Positions 54,709-63,888 of a stretch of 64,000 bases of DNA are shown one piece after another. The stretch spans positions 682,001 through 746,000 of the forward strand of contig NZ_JARQZP010000007.1 in the NCBI RefSeq assembly GCF_029589055.1, written 5' to 3'. Below the pieces are notes generated by a model. The model was not told the DNA's origin. It searched no databases and was given only the letters and a program-made list of their open reading frames with translations. Each line of letters begins with the position of its first letter. Positions within the stretch are counted from its first letter, which is position 1. The translations under genes were made by a program, and so were the position numbers. This DNA is from Vibrio hannami. Its GTDB lineage: Bacteria > Pseudomonadota > Gammaproteobacteria > Enterobacterales > Vibrionaceae.

Positions 54709-56160
54709 TTACTTCAGTCCACCCATCAGCATATATTTGGTTTCCAGGAACTCTTCCAGGCCGATGTAAGAACCTTCACGTCCCAGGCCTGACTCCTTCA
54801 CACCACCAAATGGGGCAACGGTAGTAGAGATAATGCCTTCATTAATACCGACAATACCGGTTTCCAGCTCTTCACCTACTTTCCAGGCGCGAGCAAGGGA
54901 TTGAGTATAAACGTATGAAGAAAGGCCAAATTCGGTGTTGTTAGCGCGTTCAATCACTTCATCTTCAGTTTTGAATTTAAATAACGGAGCCATAGGGCCG
55001 AATGTCTCTTCCGATGCGACCAGCATATCGTCTGTTACTCCAGTCAAGACATGCGGTACGAACAGGCGGCTTCCTTCTTCTGGTAGTTTACCGTACTTAA
55101 CCTCAGCACCTTTTGCACAAGCATCTTCGATATGTTGTTTAACCTTGTTCACGGCAGCATCGTTCACGAGAGGGCCAATCTTCACTCCCGGCTCGAATCC
55201 GTCGCCGACCTTAAGCTCAGCTACTTTTGCTGTCAGTTTTTGAGCAAACTCATCGTAAACACCTTCCTGAACAAATATACGGTTGGCACAGACACAAGTT
55301 TGGCCTGCGTTGCGGAACTTAGCGATAAGAGCGCCGTCTACAGCCGCATCGATATCCGCATCGTCAAATACGATAAAAGGAGCATTGCCGCCGAGTTCAA
55401 GTGAGAGTTTTTTCACTGTGCTGGCAGACTGCTGCATCAGAATCTTGCCCACGTTGGTGGAGCCAGTGAAAGAGAGTTTTCGTACCGCTTTGCTTTCGGT
55501 TAACACTTTACCTATTTCTATCGCATCGCCGGTTATTACGCTAAACAAGCCCTTTGGCAGGCCTGCTCGCTCCCCAAGTTCAGCCAGTGCCAGAGCGGTA
55601 TAAGGTGTTTCAGGTGCTGGTTTTAGAATTACCGGACAACCCGCCGCGAATGCAGGACCACATTTACGGGTGATCATCGCTGCCGGGAAGTTCCATGGTG
55701 TAATTGCGGCGACAACACCGATAGGCTCTTTAGTTGCCAGAATACGAGCGTCGCCCTTGTGCGTAGGGATAATATCGCCATAGGCACGACGAGCTTCTTC
55801 TGCAAACCATTCCACAAAGCTGGCAGCGTAGGCCACTTCACCTTTTGCTTCAGCATGAGGTTTACCTTGCTCTGTGGTCATAATGGTTGCCAGATCATCG
55901 GCGTTTTCCATCATTAACTCGTACCAGCGGCGAAGTATCTTAGAGCGATGTTCGGCTGTTTCTTTTTTCCAGGTTTTGAATGCTACCTGAGCGTCTTCAA
56001 TCGCCTGAAGGGTCTCTTTTGCTCCCAGGTTTGGCACGGTTCCGATAACACTGCCATCGAATGGGTTAGTGATTTCTGTGCAACTGCCGTTGTCAGCGTC
56101 ATCCCACTGACCGGATAAGTAACATTGTTGTCTGAAAAGAGTGTTGTCGTTGAGCTTCAT
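54709..56160 (-). CDS. gabD: succinate-semialdehyde dehydrogenase
   Basis: A 483-aa NAD(P)-dependent dehydrogenase (E. coli GabD has 482). Motifs: ITPWNFPAAM, KPAPETPYTA, SFTGSTNVGK, catalytic Glu in ELGGNAPF and catalytic Cys in GQTCVCANR. It oxidises succinic semialdehyde to succinate, the final step after the HpaI aldolase releases that product, so its place at the end of the hpa operon fits. The gene is 41 bp after the MFS gene and is closed by a terminator. Confidence 0.92.
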   Translation of the reverse strand: MKLNDNTLFRQQCYLSGQWDDADNGSCTEITNPFDGSVIGTVPNLGAKETLQAIEDAQVAFKTWKKETAEHRSKILRRWYELMMENADDLATIMTTEQGKPHAEAKGEVAYAASFVEWFAEEARRAYGDIIPTHKGDARILATKEPIGVVAAITPWNFPAAMITRKCGPAFAAGCPVILKPAPETPYTALALAELGERAGLPKGLFSVITGDAIEIGKVLTESKAVRKLSFTGSTNVGKILMQQSASTVKKLSLELGGNAPFIVFDDADIDAAVDGALIAKFRNAGQTCVCANRIFVQEGVYDEFAQKLTAKVAELKVGDGFEPGVKIGPLVNDAAVNKVKQHIEDACAKGAEVKYGKLPEEGSRLFVPHVLTGVTDDMLVASEETFGPMAPLFKFKTEDEVIERANNTEFGLSSYVYTQSLARAWKVGEELETGIVGINEGIISTTVAPFGGVKESGLGREGSYIGLEEFLETKYMLMGGLK

Positions 56161-56201
56161 TGTGATTATTCCTTATGTAAACGGCCGCTTCCTTAAACTC
56201 A

Positions 56202-57410
56202 TCAGCTGTTTGTTAATGCGGTATCTTCGTCCGGCTTCATTAATTGATAGTGGCTATAAAGATAGAGTGTCAATGAGATGATGCCAAACAAAACCAGATA
56301 AATTGGCAACAAAGTGGCACCTAAACTTTCAACCGATGCAGCAACAAGCTGAGCCATTGCTGCACCAAGTAGTAATTGGATAAAACCAAGCAGACCAGAA
56401 GCGGACGCGCGATTGTCCGGTACTGCAGAGATAGATAGTGATTGCAGGTGAGGCTGACTAATTCCCCGGCCAAAGGTAAACATCGCCATGGTCAGAAAAA
56501 GAGATTCGAATGTGATCTCTGAAAAGAGCATTCCACCTAACATCAGCAATGCGCCAAGCAGAGACAGGCTGTGTCCGGTGATCACCATGGAGGAATGAGT
56601 TAGTCGCGCAGCGAGCCTCGCGCTGGTGAAGCTTCCGGCCATAAAGCCAAGTGCGACGAACAGGAACCAGAATCCATAGGCCGTAAGGTCGTAGCCAATT
56701 TTGCTCGCGGCGATAAATGGCGCGCATGTGACAAAAGAGAAAAAGCCACAAGCGATCAGAGTGCTGGATACCGACAGATTCATATACAGCTTGTTGGCCA
56801 GTAGGGTTTTATAGGTTCCAAAGAAGGAGCGCTTTTTTCTTTCTCCGGTTTCTTTCAATGAAAAAGGGTATTGGAGAAATACGCCAATCCAGACGATAAA
56901 CGCCATTAGCATGGGCAGATAAAAAACAGAATGCCAGCCTAACATTTCGGCTGAAACGCCACCAACCGTTGGTGCGATGGCCTGAGAAGTTGCCACACCC
57001 ATAGTGATATAACTGAGTTTTTCCACCGCTTTATCGGAAGGGTAAAGGTCAACAAGAATACTGCGTGCCAGCATCATGCCGATACAACCGCCAGCGGCCT
57101 GCATAATACGACTAAGCAGTATCAGTTCTACGCTGGTGGCAAAAATTCCTACAGCTCCACCTGCAATGTGCAAGCCAAAGCCAGCCAGAAGGATAGGGCG
57201 CTTTCCCCAACGGTCAGCAATAGGGCCACCAAACAGTTGCCCGATGGCGAGGGTGGCAAGATAGAGGGTAAAGCTGAGTTGAATAACGTTACTGGATGCA
57301 GAGAACTCTTCTGCCAGTGTTGGCATGATTGGCGCAACGATATTGAGAGCGACAGGGCTAACCATCGCCATCAATATCAAAAACAGGGTAAGAAGGGTTT
57401 CTCTGCTCAT
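56202..57410 (-). CDS. MFS transporter, DHA1/Bcr-CflA-like
   Basis: A 402-aa membrane protein with about 12 helices and the MFS loop motif GPIADRWGKRPIL after helix 2. Its type is the drug:H+ antiporter family (DHA1) rather than the usual aromatic-acid uptake permease. In an hpa operon it may export toxic catechol intermediates or take up 4-hydroxyphenylacetate. The operon context is seen; the substrate is inference. It sits 19 bp after hpaD and 41 bp before gabD. Confidence 0.82.
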   Translation of the reverse strand: MSRETLLTLFLILMAMVSPVALNIVAPIMPTLAEEFSASSNVIQLSFTLYLATLAIGQLFGGPIADRWGKRPILLAGFGLHIAGGAVGIFATSVELILLSRIMQAAGGCIGMMLARSILVDLYPSDKAVEKLSYITMGVATSQAIAPTVGGVSAEMLGWHSVFYLPMLMAFIVWIGVFLQYPFSLKETGERKKRSFFGTYKTLLANKLYMNLSVSSTLIACGFFSFVTCAPFIAASKIGYDLTAYGFWFLFVALGFMAGSFTSARLAARLTHSSMVITGHSLSLLGALLMLGGMLFSEITFESLFLTMAMFTFGRGISQPHLQSLSISAVPDNRASASGLLGFIQLLLGAAMAQLVAASVESLGATLLPIYLVLFGIISLTLYLYSHYQLMKPDEDTALTNS

Positions 57411-57429
57411 CTTTTATTATTGTGTCACG

Positions 57430-58284
57430 TTATAGATCAAACAGTACGTTAACCTGACCAGTACCAGAGCTTGGGAAGTATGGGCTAACAATGCGACCCT
57501 TACCTTTGTACTTGTCCCAGCCTAATGCACCAAACAACATTGCGGTGTCGTGCATGCCACCTTCACCATCGCACTTCTCAGCATAATCCGGCAGGATTTC
57601 CAGGAAGGTTTCAATCTCACCATTCTCCCACATTTCAAGAACGCGCATGTCCATCTGGCGGTTAAACTCTTTCGAGATGGTAAATGTTCCGTTGTTTGCC
57701 GCGTACTCTTCGTTCGGCCAGATTCGGTGAGAAAGGGAACCAGACGCTAGAAGCATAACGCGGCTATCACTCGCTTCAATCGCTTCTCGGATCGCTTCAC
57801 CCAGTTTGCGTGAGGATTCAAGACTATGAACGGTACATAGTGCAGCGACAGAGACGACTTTGAACTGCTTGTCTTCATTCATAAAGCGCATCGGAACAAG
57901 TGTGCCATATTCCAATGCAAGTGAATCTACCTGATGCGATAGGGTAAATACCCCTTTTTCTGTTGCTACGTCTGCAATCAGGTTGCCCAGTTGTGGATTG
58001 CCTTCGTATTGATACGGAAGGTCTTTAATAAAATGAGGGAACTCGTTACTGGTGAACAGGCCTTCAAAGTGATTATTTGCATTGATGTGGTAGCCGGCGT
58101 TTATCAGCCAGTGAGTGTCGAGAACAACCACGGTATCGACATTCTTCTCTCTTGCGATTTTGGCGATCTCTTTATGCCCGTCAATGGCATGTTGGCGACA
58201 ACCATGAAGTTTGCTTTCCGGATCCTCGGACATAATCATGGTAGGTACATGTGTAATTTTTGCAGCAACAACAAGTTCACCCAT
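57430..58284 (-). CDS. hpaD: 3,4-dihydroxyphenylacetate 2,3-dioxygenase
   Basis: A 284-aa class III extradiol ring-cleaving dioxygenase (E. coli HpaD about 283). Begins KITHVPTMIMSEDPESKLHG, and has the histidine-bearing VVLDTHW and a SGSLSHR segment typical of the iron-binding family. It opens the homoprotocatechuate ring to 5-carboxymethyl-2-hydroxymuconic semialdehyde. 31 bp after hpaF on the same strand, 19 bp before the MFS gene. Confidence 0.93.
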   Translation of the reverse strand: MGELVVAAKITHVPTMIMSEDPESKLHGCRQHAIDGHKEIAKIAREKNVDTVVVLDTHWLINAGYHINANNHFEGLFTSNEFPHFIKDLPYQYEGNPQLGNLIADVATEKGVFTLSHQVDSLALEYGTLVPMRFMNEDKQFKVVSVAALCTVHSLESSRKLGEAIREAIEASDSRVMLLASGSLSHRIWPNEEYAANNGTFTISKEFNRQMDMRVLEMWENGEIETFLEILPDYAEKCDGEGGMHDTAMLFGALGWDKYKGKGRIVSPYFPSSGTGQVNVLFDL

Positions 58285-58315
58285 TGTGCCTCTCCTTGTC
58301 AGTTATCAGATTAAT

Positions 58316-58705
58316 TCAACGTTTAGCTTTCAGCTTCTCGTGGATATTGTTCTTTTTGTAATTCAGCGTTGGATGCAGTTCGGTCAGTTCAAAACCGATA
58401 CTCAGGTAACGCCTGTTAAAAATTGGGTCCAGGAAGTTGGTAAATGCCTCAAAGATGGTGTCTCCGGCCTGTTTTAAAACCTCTTCAGGGCGGCCATTAC
58501 CAACTTTTGTGGTGAGATGAATAAAAGCGTTTTCCGGATCACCTTCCGCCACACGAAAGTGTTCACAGCGGATTGCACGGCTGCGGATTCCTCCTAGTGG
58601 AAACACACCAGTTGAGACGGCGGTTTCATTCAGGACTTTCAGCAGTTCTGGTACATCCAGTTCATCTTCAATATTGGCAGAGTATTCAACAATCAAATGA
58701 GGCAT
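58316..58705 (-). CDS. hpaF: 5-carboxymethyl-2-hydroxymuconate isomerase
   Basis: A 129-aa tautomerase-superfamily enzyme. The Met is followed by the catalytic proline (PHLIVEYSANIED), which becomes the N-terminus after Met removal. Family segments GGIRSRAIRCEH and GDPENAFIHLT are present, and the length fits the E. coli enzyme (126). It isomerises the diacid made by HpaE. Lies 101 bp after hpaE with a terminator-like hairpin between, so its level may differ from the upstream genes. Confidence 0.92.
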   Translation of the reverse strand: MPHLIVEYSANIEDELDVPELLKVLNETAVSTGVFPLGGIRSRAIRCEHFRVAEGDPENAFIHLTTKVGNGRPEEVLKQAGDTIFEAFTNFLDPIFNRRYLSIGFELTELHPTLNYKKNNIHEKLKAKR

Positions 58706-58740
58706 CTCACTTCCTTATTTCTCTTCCTTAATACGGCTGG

Positions 58741-58787
58741 AAAAAGAAGAACCGGGATCGAAAGGGAGTTAATTTTCCCGGCTCTTT
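58741..58787 (-). terminator. attenuator-like hairpin between hpaE and hpaF
   Basis: On the minus strand AGAGCCGGGA pairs with TCCCGGTTCT (one G-T pair) around a loop of about 19 bases and is followed by TCTTTTT. It resembles a rho-independent terminator within the operon, which could step down expression of hpaF and later genes. Confidence 0.55.
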
Positions 58788-58806
58788 CTACTATCTACCT
58801 ATTTAT

Positions 58807-60327
58807 CTACTTACCTAAGACAGGAACCGTATGAGTATCAAAGGCGATACAAACGTTCTTGGTTTCCATATAGAAATCAAAGCTCCAGTCTCCGCCGTCA
58901 CGGCCAATACCAGACATCTTCACGCCGCCAAATGGTGATGGAAGATTACGGTTGTTTTCAGAGTTCACCCAAACCATACCTGCTTCAACACTGTGCGCCA
59001 TTCTTAGTGAGCGGCCTGTGTCTTTCGTCCAGATGTAAGCGGCAAGGCCATAATCAGTGTCATTGGCAATTTCTACTGCCTGTTCTTCGGTGTCGAACTC
59101 TATGGCGGTTAGGACTGGGCCAAAGATCTCTTCACGAGCGATACGCATTGTGTTGTCTGCCTCAGTAAACAGAGTTGGAGTCAGGAAGTTACCGTCATAA
59201 AGGTCGGTAATCTTCTCGCCGCCAACCGCAACCGTTGCGCCATCTTCCTGAGCGGCTGTTACGTAGCTAAGTACTTTCTCATAGTGAGTTTTGTGTACCA
59301 GTGGGCCAACTTCGGTTTCCGGGTCTAGTGGGTGGCCCACTTTGATATTGGCAACACGCTCTTTCAGTGCAGCGATAAATTTATCTTTAATGCCAGACTG
59401 AATAAGAAGGCGGCTTGAGCTGGTGCAGCGTTGGCCGTTCAGGCTGTATATCATAAAGACAACTGCATCCAGTGCTCGGTCGAAGTCGGCATCGTCAAAT
59501 ACGATAACCGGGTTCTTACCACCAAGCTCAAAGTGAGCGCGTTTTAGTGTGTCTGCCGCTTGCTTCTGAATCATTGAGCCTGTCAAGGTTTCACCGACAA
59601 AGGCGATTGCTTTGATGGCATCGTGCTGAGTCAGTTCTTTACCTGCCACTTCACCAAAGCCGTTAATCATGTTCCACACACCCGGTGGAAGGCCTGCTTC
59701 TTGTGCACATTCCGCAAGGATAGCCGCAGAGAGCGGGCTGAACTCAGCAGGTTTGTGAACCACAGTACAACCAGCGGCTAATGCAGGAGCTATCTTCCAT
59801 GTTGAAAGCATGAAAGGTGTGTTCCATGGTGTAATCACCGCCACAGGGCCGATTGGAGAACGAACGGTAAAGTTGGTGTGCTGATCTTGCTGAAGAGCCA
59901 GGCCATTGCGAGCTTCAGGCGCTTTGTCTGCAAAGAATCGGAAGTTTGCTGCACCGCGAACCGCAGCCTGACGCATAAAGCGTAGCGGCTGACCACAGTC
60001 TGAAGACTCGACCATTGCGATCTCTTCGGCGCGCGCTTCGATTTTATCCGCAAGTTTGTGAAGGATTGCTTTGCGTTTCGCACCGCTCATCGCAGCCCAT
60101 TCTTTTTGTGCGGCTTGTGCAGCAAGACATGCTGCATCTACATCTTCTTTGGTTGCTTTTACTACTTGCCCAAGAGACTGGCTGTCAGTTGGAGACGTAT
60201 TGTCAAAAGTGACACCTTCGCTGCCTAGTGTCCATTCGCCATTGATGTAATGACCCAGCGTATTTTCCTTAAAACGGGCAAGGTAGGTTGACGCTTTATC
60301 AATATTGTTCTGAAGTTCCTGACTCAT
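58807..60327 (-). CDS. hpaE: 5-carboxymethyl-2-hydroxymuconate semialdehyde dehydrogenase
   Basis: A 506-aa aldehyde dehydrogenase (E. coli HpaE 488). Catalytic Cys in GQRCTSSSR, Glu in ELGGKNPVIV, cofactor segment ITPWNTPFML and the C-terminal NLPSPFGGVKMSGIG. It oxidises the ring-fission semialdehyde to the diacid. Starts 14 bp after the end of hpaG2. The catalytic residues and operon position make the assignment strong. Confidence 0.94.
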   Translation of the reverse strand: MSQELQNNIDKASTYLARFKENTLGHYINGEWTLGSEGVTFDNTSPTDSQSLGQVVKATKEDVDAACLAAQAAQKEWAAMSGAKRKAILHKLADKIEARAEEIAMVESSDCGQPLRFMRQAAVRGAANFRFFADKAPEARNGLALQQDQHTNFTVRSPIGPVAVITPWNTPFMLSTWKIAPALAAGCTVVHKPAEFSPLSAAILAECAQEAGLPPGVWNMINGFGEVAGKELTQHDAIKAIAFVGETLTGSMIQKQAADTLKRAHFELGGKNPVIVFDDADFDRALDAVVFMIYSLNGQRCTSSSRLLIQSGIKDKFIAALKERVANIKVGHPLDPETEVGPLVHKTHYEKVLSYVTAAQEDGATVAVGGEKITDLYDGNFLTPTLFTEADNTMRIAREEIFGPVLTAIEFDTEEQAVEIANDTDYGLAAYIWTKDTGRSLRMAHSVEAGMVWVNSENNRNLPSPFGGVKMSGIGRDGGDWSFDFYMETKNVCIAFDTHTVPVLGK

Positions 60328-60341
60328 AATCCCATCCTTTG

Positions 60342-61112
60342 TTAATAATCTGTTCCGTAATATTCTTGTTCCGATACCATGTGTGTTTCCAAAGTACCGA
60401 CACCTTCGATTGAGCAGTGAACCACATCGCCCGGCTGCATATCTTTAAGCCCTTTCGGCGTTCCGGTAGCTATCATGTCACCCGGCTTCAGTGTCATGAT
60501 TTTGCTCAGATATTCGATTAAAAACGGCACATCAAAAATCATATCTGCGGTTGTACCTTGCTGAGTCACTTCTCCATTCACTTTGGTTTCCAGCTTCAGG
60601 TTGCTGATATCTGGTAGCTCGTCTTTAGATACAATCCACGGGCCGATAGGGCAGAGTGAATCCCGGCTTTTCACCCGCAGGTTAGGGCGGTAGTAGTTTT
60701 CAAGGTAATCGCGAATCGCGAAGTCGTTACAGATGGTGTAACCCTCAACGTAGTCCAGCGCATTTTCGCGAGAGATGTTTTTGCCTTCTTTACCAATCAC
60801 CGCTACAAGCTCGCACTCGTAGTGCATAAATTCGATATCATCCGGGCGGTACGAGTTTTCTTTATGACCCGTTAGTGTGTTGGCTCCTTTGATAAATACC
60901 AGTGGCTCTTTTGGTGGCTCGAACGCCAGCTCAGATGCGTGGTCTGCATAGTTAAGACCCAGAGCAAAAATGGTTCCCGGATTCTCAACCGGGCTAAGCC
61001 AGGTCACTTCGTTTTCGTTTAGGGTTTGACCATCGTTTGTCACCAGCTCGTTGTTCTGGTTGATTGTGATGTCGTAAGTCTTTTCCTGAAAGAGTACACG
61101 TGCTGTTTTCAT
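60342..61112 (-). CDS. hpaG2: homoprotocatechuate pathway decarboxylase/isomerase, HpaG C-terminal half
   Basis: A 256-aa fumarylacetoacetate-hydrolase-fold protein. Acidic metal-binding segments are seen (YECELVAVIG, ICNDFAIRDY, KSRDSLCPIGPW, MIATGTPKG). In E. coli one HpaG (429 aa) holds two such halves; here they are two genes, this one equivalent to the C-terminal half. It works with HpaG1 to decarboxylate and isomerise the diacid. Two bases separate it from the hpaG1 stop, so they are coupled. Confidence 0.92.
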   Translation of the reverse strand: MKTARVLFQEKTYDITINQNNELVTNDGQTLNENEVTWLSPVENPGTIFALGLNYADHASELAFEPPKEPLVFIKGANTLTGHKENSYRPDDIEFMHYECELVAVIGKEGKNISRENALDYVEGYTICNDFAIRDYLENYYRPNLRVKSRDSLCPIGPWIVSKDELPDISNLKLETKVNGEVTQQGTTADMIFDVPFLIEYLSKIMTLKPGDMIATGTPKGLKDMQPGDVVHCSIEGVGTLETHMVSEQEYYGTDY

Positions 61113-61114
61113 TA

Positions 61115-61780
61115 TTACTCTCCCTTGACCTGGTTGTTTAATGTAAGAAGACTATTTGTTAGGCATATAAGGTTAGAGCTCACTTTGTCACCTGGATTCA
61201 GTGGGACTCGCTCTCCAGGGAAGCCAACTGCAATTACGTCACCTTCTTCTAATGTCATAATGTGCGAAATGGTGCTTATCAGCTGCTCTATGCTTCGCTC
61301 AAGGTCGCTTACTTTTAGGTTACGTTGTGACGTGCCATTCACTGAAGTTTCTACTGAAAGTTTGCTAACAGAAGAAATATCAGATAATGGTACTGCGTTT
61401 TGTGCAATTGGCGCTGAGCCATCAAGGCATTTGCCTTTGATATCCGGGCGGTAGTAACTGGTCTCCGGAAGAGAGAAGTCATGAACCAGAGTAAGGCCGC
61501 TAACTGATTCAAGAGCTTTCTCTTTTGATACGCGGCAGCAGCGCTGGCCGATAACCACGCCGATACTGGCACCAACAACAAGAGGTTGAAAGTCAGAAGG
61601 CAGGTCAATATCCGCATCATCAACCGACCAGGTGTTGTGTGTTTTAAAATAAAGCACAGGTTGCGTTGGTGCGTTGAGATACGGTTTTTCGTTAAACGTT
61701 TCTTTCAGGTTTTCCAGCTGTGCTTTGTCGTTGAGCGCGACACAGACCAGTTTTCCTTTTACTAATTGGTTTGTATTCAT
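61115..61780 (-). CDS. hpaG1: homoprotocatechuate pathway isomerase/decarboxylase, HpaG N-terminal half
   Basis: A 221-aa protein of the same fold as its neighbour, matching the N-terminal half of E. coli HpaG. Visible parts: VVGASIGVVIGQRC, LTLVHDFSLPE, KCLDGSAPIA and DVIAVGFPGER. Some acidic metal ligands of the decarboxylase half look less conserved than in HpaG2, so it may contribute structure or the isomerase step. AGGAAGG precedes ATG at 61780, 47 bp after hpaI. Confidence 0.88.
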   Translation of the reverse strand: MNTNQLVKGKLVCVALNDKAQLENLKETFNEKPYLNAPTQPVLYFKTHNTWSVDDADIDLPSDFQPLVVGASIGVVIGQRCCRVSKEKALESVSGLTLVHDFSLPETSYYRPDIKGKCLDGSAPIAQNAVPLSDISSVSKLSVETSVNGTSQRNLKVSDLERSIEQLISTISHIMTLEEGDVIAVGFPGERVPLNPGDKVSSNLICLTNSLLTLNNQVKGE

Positions 61781-61827
61781 CAGAAATCCTTCCTGAATGC
61801 TTATAAATTATTTTGTTAAAGCGGGCG

Positions 61828-62634
61828 TTAATATCCGCTCGATGCTGACTGAGTTTGCTGGCCTTTGTTTTTTACTTTATTCGCCAGCTGTTCTGCTCCT
61901 AATCTCAGAAGTAAAGTGTCGACGCCAACGCCAACAAACTTAGTTCCAGATTCTGCGTAGTGTTGTGCTTTTTCCAGATTCAGTGACAAGATGCCGGAAG
62001 CTTTGCCTGACTTCTTAATCACCGACATTCCCCATTCGATCTTCTCAGCGACTTCCGGGTGGTCGGGGTTGCCAACGTGTCCCATTGCACCTGAAAGATC
62101 CGACGGGCCGATAAAGACACCGTCCACTCCCTCGACCTGAACAATCTCCTCAAGATTATCCATCGCTTCCAGAGTTTCGACCTGAACCAGAAGACAAATC
62201 TCTTCGTTTGCTCTCTTTAGGTACTCTGGCACCTTGTTCCAGCGAGCAGCACGGGCTAGAGAGCTGCCCATTCCGCGAATGCCTTCTGGCGGATATCGAA
62301 CCGCTCCAACCAGTTCTCTGGCTTGATCTGCTGTGTTCACCATAGGGATTAACAGTGTTTGAGCACCGACATCCAGTAATCGCTTAATGGTTGCGACATT
62401 GCCGTCTTCAGGTCTGACGATAGGAGAGACATCGTATGGAGCCATTGCCTGAAGGTGGTGCATGGTGGTTTTTAGCTCAAACGGCGCGTGTTCTCCGTCG
62501 ATTAAAAGCCAGTCGAAACCCGCACCAGCACAAATTTCTGCGCATGTAGTGTCTGGCAGGCCAAGCCATAAGCCCCATAATGGCTGGTCGCCTTTTAGTG
62601 CTTTTTTGAACTTGTTCTCAGGCAATGTCGTCAT
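61828..62634 (-). CDS. hpaI: 4-hydroxy-2-oxoheptane-1,7-dioate aldolase
   Basis: A 268-aa class II aldolase (E. coli HpaI 262). [14 protein letters not shown], then [13 protein letters not shown] and [11 protein letters not shown] mark the metal and active-site strands. It cleaves the hydratase product to pyruvate and succinic semialdehyde. ATG at 62634 has AAGGAG seven bases upstream; the longer open frame would overlap hpaH by 47 bp. It follows hpaH by ten bases. Confidence 0.94.
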   Translation of the reverse strand: MTTLPENKFKKALKGDQPLWGLWLGLPDTTCAEICAGAGFDWLLIDGEHAPFELKTTMHHLQAMAPYDVSPIVRPEDGNVATIKRLLDVGAQTLLIPMVNTADQARELVGAVRYPPEGIRGMGSSLARAARWNKVPEYLKRANEEICLLVQVETLEAMDNLEEIVQVEGVDGVFIGPSDLSGAMGHVGNPDHPEVAEKIEWGMSVIKKSGKASGILSLNLEKAQHYAESGTKFVGVGVDTLLLRLGAEQLANKVKNKGQQTQSASSGY

Positions 62635-62644
62635 ATCTGGCTCC

Positions 62645-63448
62645 TTAAACAAACTTGACTGAGATTCCGCCCAGTGGGCCGAAATCTGCATGAATAGTGT
62701 CGCCAGCTTTTACTGCAACTGGTCTGGTAAATGACCCAGCTAAAATGACCTGTCCCGGTTTTAATCCGATACCGTGAGGGGCAAAACGCTTACATACCCA
62801 GCGAATGCCGTTCGCAGGATGGCCAAGCACACCAGCAGCAAGTCCGGTTTCTTCTATTTGGCCGTTGAGGTAGAGCATTGCGCCAGCCCAGCGAAGATCT
62901 TGCTCAGTTGGTTTGATTGGGCGGCCGCCCATAACGATTCCGCCATTGGCTGCGTTGTCCGAGATGGTGTCGTATACCTTACGCGTATAGCCTGTTTCCG
63001 GGTCAGTTCGGTGACAGCGAGCAGCAATCAGTTCCAAAGCTGGCACAACGTAATCGGTAGCATTTAGCACATCAAAGATGGTGATGTCTTCGCCCTGAAG
63101 TGGTTTGTTCAGAATAAAAGCCAGTTCTACCTCGATGCGTGGATCAAGGAAATCGTCTGCAACGATCTGTGCGCCATCTTCATAAAACATATCATCAAGC
63201 AATACGCCGTAATCTGGCTGGTCAATGTTTGAAGCCATCTGCATCGCTCGGGATGTTAAACCGATCTTATAGCCTTTTACTTCTGCACCTTCTTCTATTT
63301 TGCGCTCTACCCATTTCTTCTGGATAGCGTATGCGTCATCCATGTTCATTTCTGGGTACTTCAAAGTAAGAGCAGGGATCTGACAACGCTCTCTTTCGGC
63401 TATATAAAGTTGTTCCGCTGCATGTTCTATTTGTTCTGGCGATAGCAT
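62645..63448 (-). CDS. hpaH: 2-oxo-hept-4-ene-1,7-dioate hydratase
   Basis: A 267-aa enzyme, the same length as E. coli HpaH with this start ([10 protein letters not shown]). AGGAAGG lies about six bases upstream of ATG 63448; a second ATG seven codons earlier is also open. Family segments: [32 protein letters not shown]. It hydrates the dienoic acid before aldol cleavage. It is first of the nine-gene minus-strand operon. Confidence 0.93.
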   Translation of the reverse strand: MLSPEQIEHAAEQLYIAERERCQIPALTLKYPEMNMDDAYAIQKKWVERKIEEGAEVKGYKIGLTSRAMQMASNIDQPDYGVLLDDMFYEDGAQIVADDFLDPRIEVELAFILNKPLQGEDITIFDVLNATDYVVPALELIAARCHRTDPETGYTRKVYDTISDNAANGGIVMGGRPIKPTEQDLRWAGAMLYLNGQIEETGLAAGVLGHPANGIRWVCKRFAPHGIGLKPGQVILAGSFTRPVAVKAGDTIHADFGPLGGISVKFV

Positions 63449-63888
63449 AAGGTGACCTTCCTCTGTCATTAACTTCCTGTTTACATATTTGGTTAAAAGC
63501 CAAACGAACTAGTTAAGATATTAAGTATAATAATTAACATATTAATTAAATGCCAGCAGTTTTTTGTTTGCATGTATTTGACTTAAACGTAATAAAAATA
63601 GAGGGTTATGCGGAATTTTCCTGCAGGTTGGGAGATAAAGTTGTTTACTTATTAACTAAATTGAGGCTTTGATCACAAAATTTCCTCCGTATGCAAAATT
63701 TCACACTTTGTTTAGTGCAAGTTTGGCGTTGATAAGTGCAATGGCTATACGTTTAGGCTATGAAATTAAATAGTTCTTTGAAATTTGATTGGTCAATGAA
63801 AAGTACAAGTGTTCCATTTTTTCGTCTATGTTCAATAGTGGTTGTTATGTGGAAAATTAACATCACATTAACAGTGAGGGATAACAAA
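63449..63888. promoter_or_regulatory. divergent promoter region between hpaH and hpaC
   Basis: 440 bp without a gene, AT-rich, separating the minus-strand hpa operon from plus-strand hpaC. It must hold the promoters of both. TTAACATATTAATTAA lies near 63535-63550 and GTGAGGG is the hpaC ribosome site. I could not identify a specific regulator site. Confidence 0.6.
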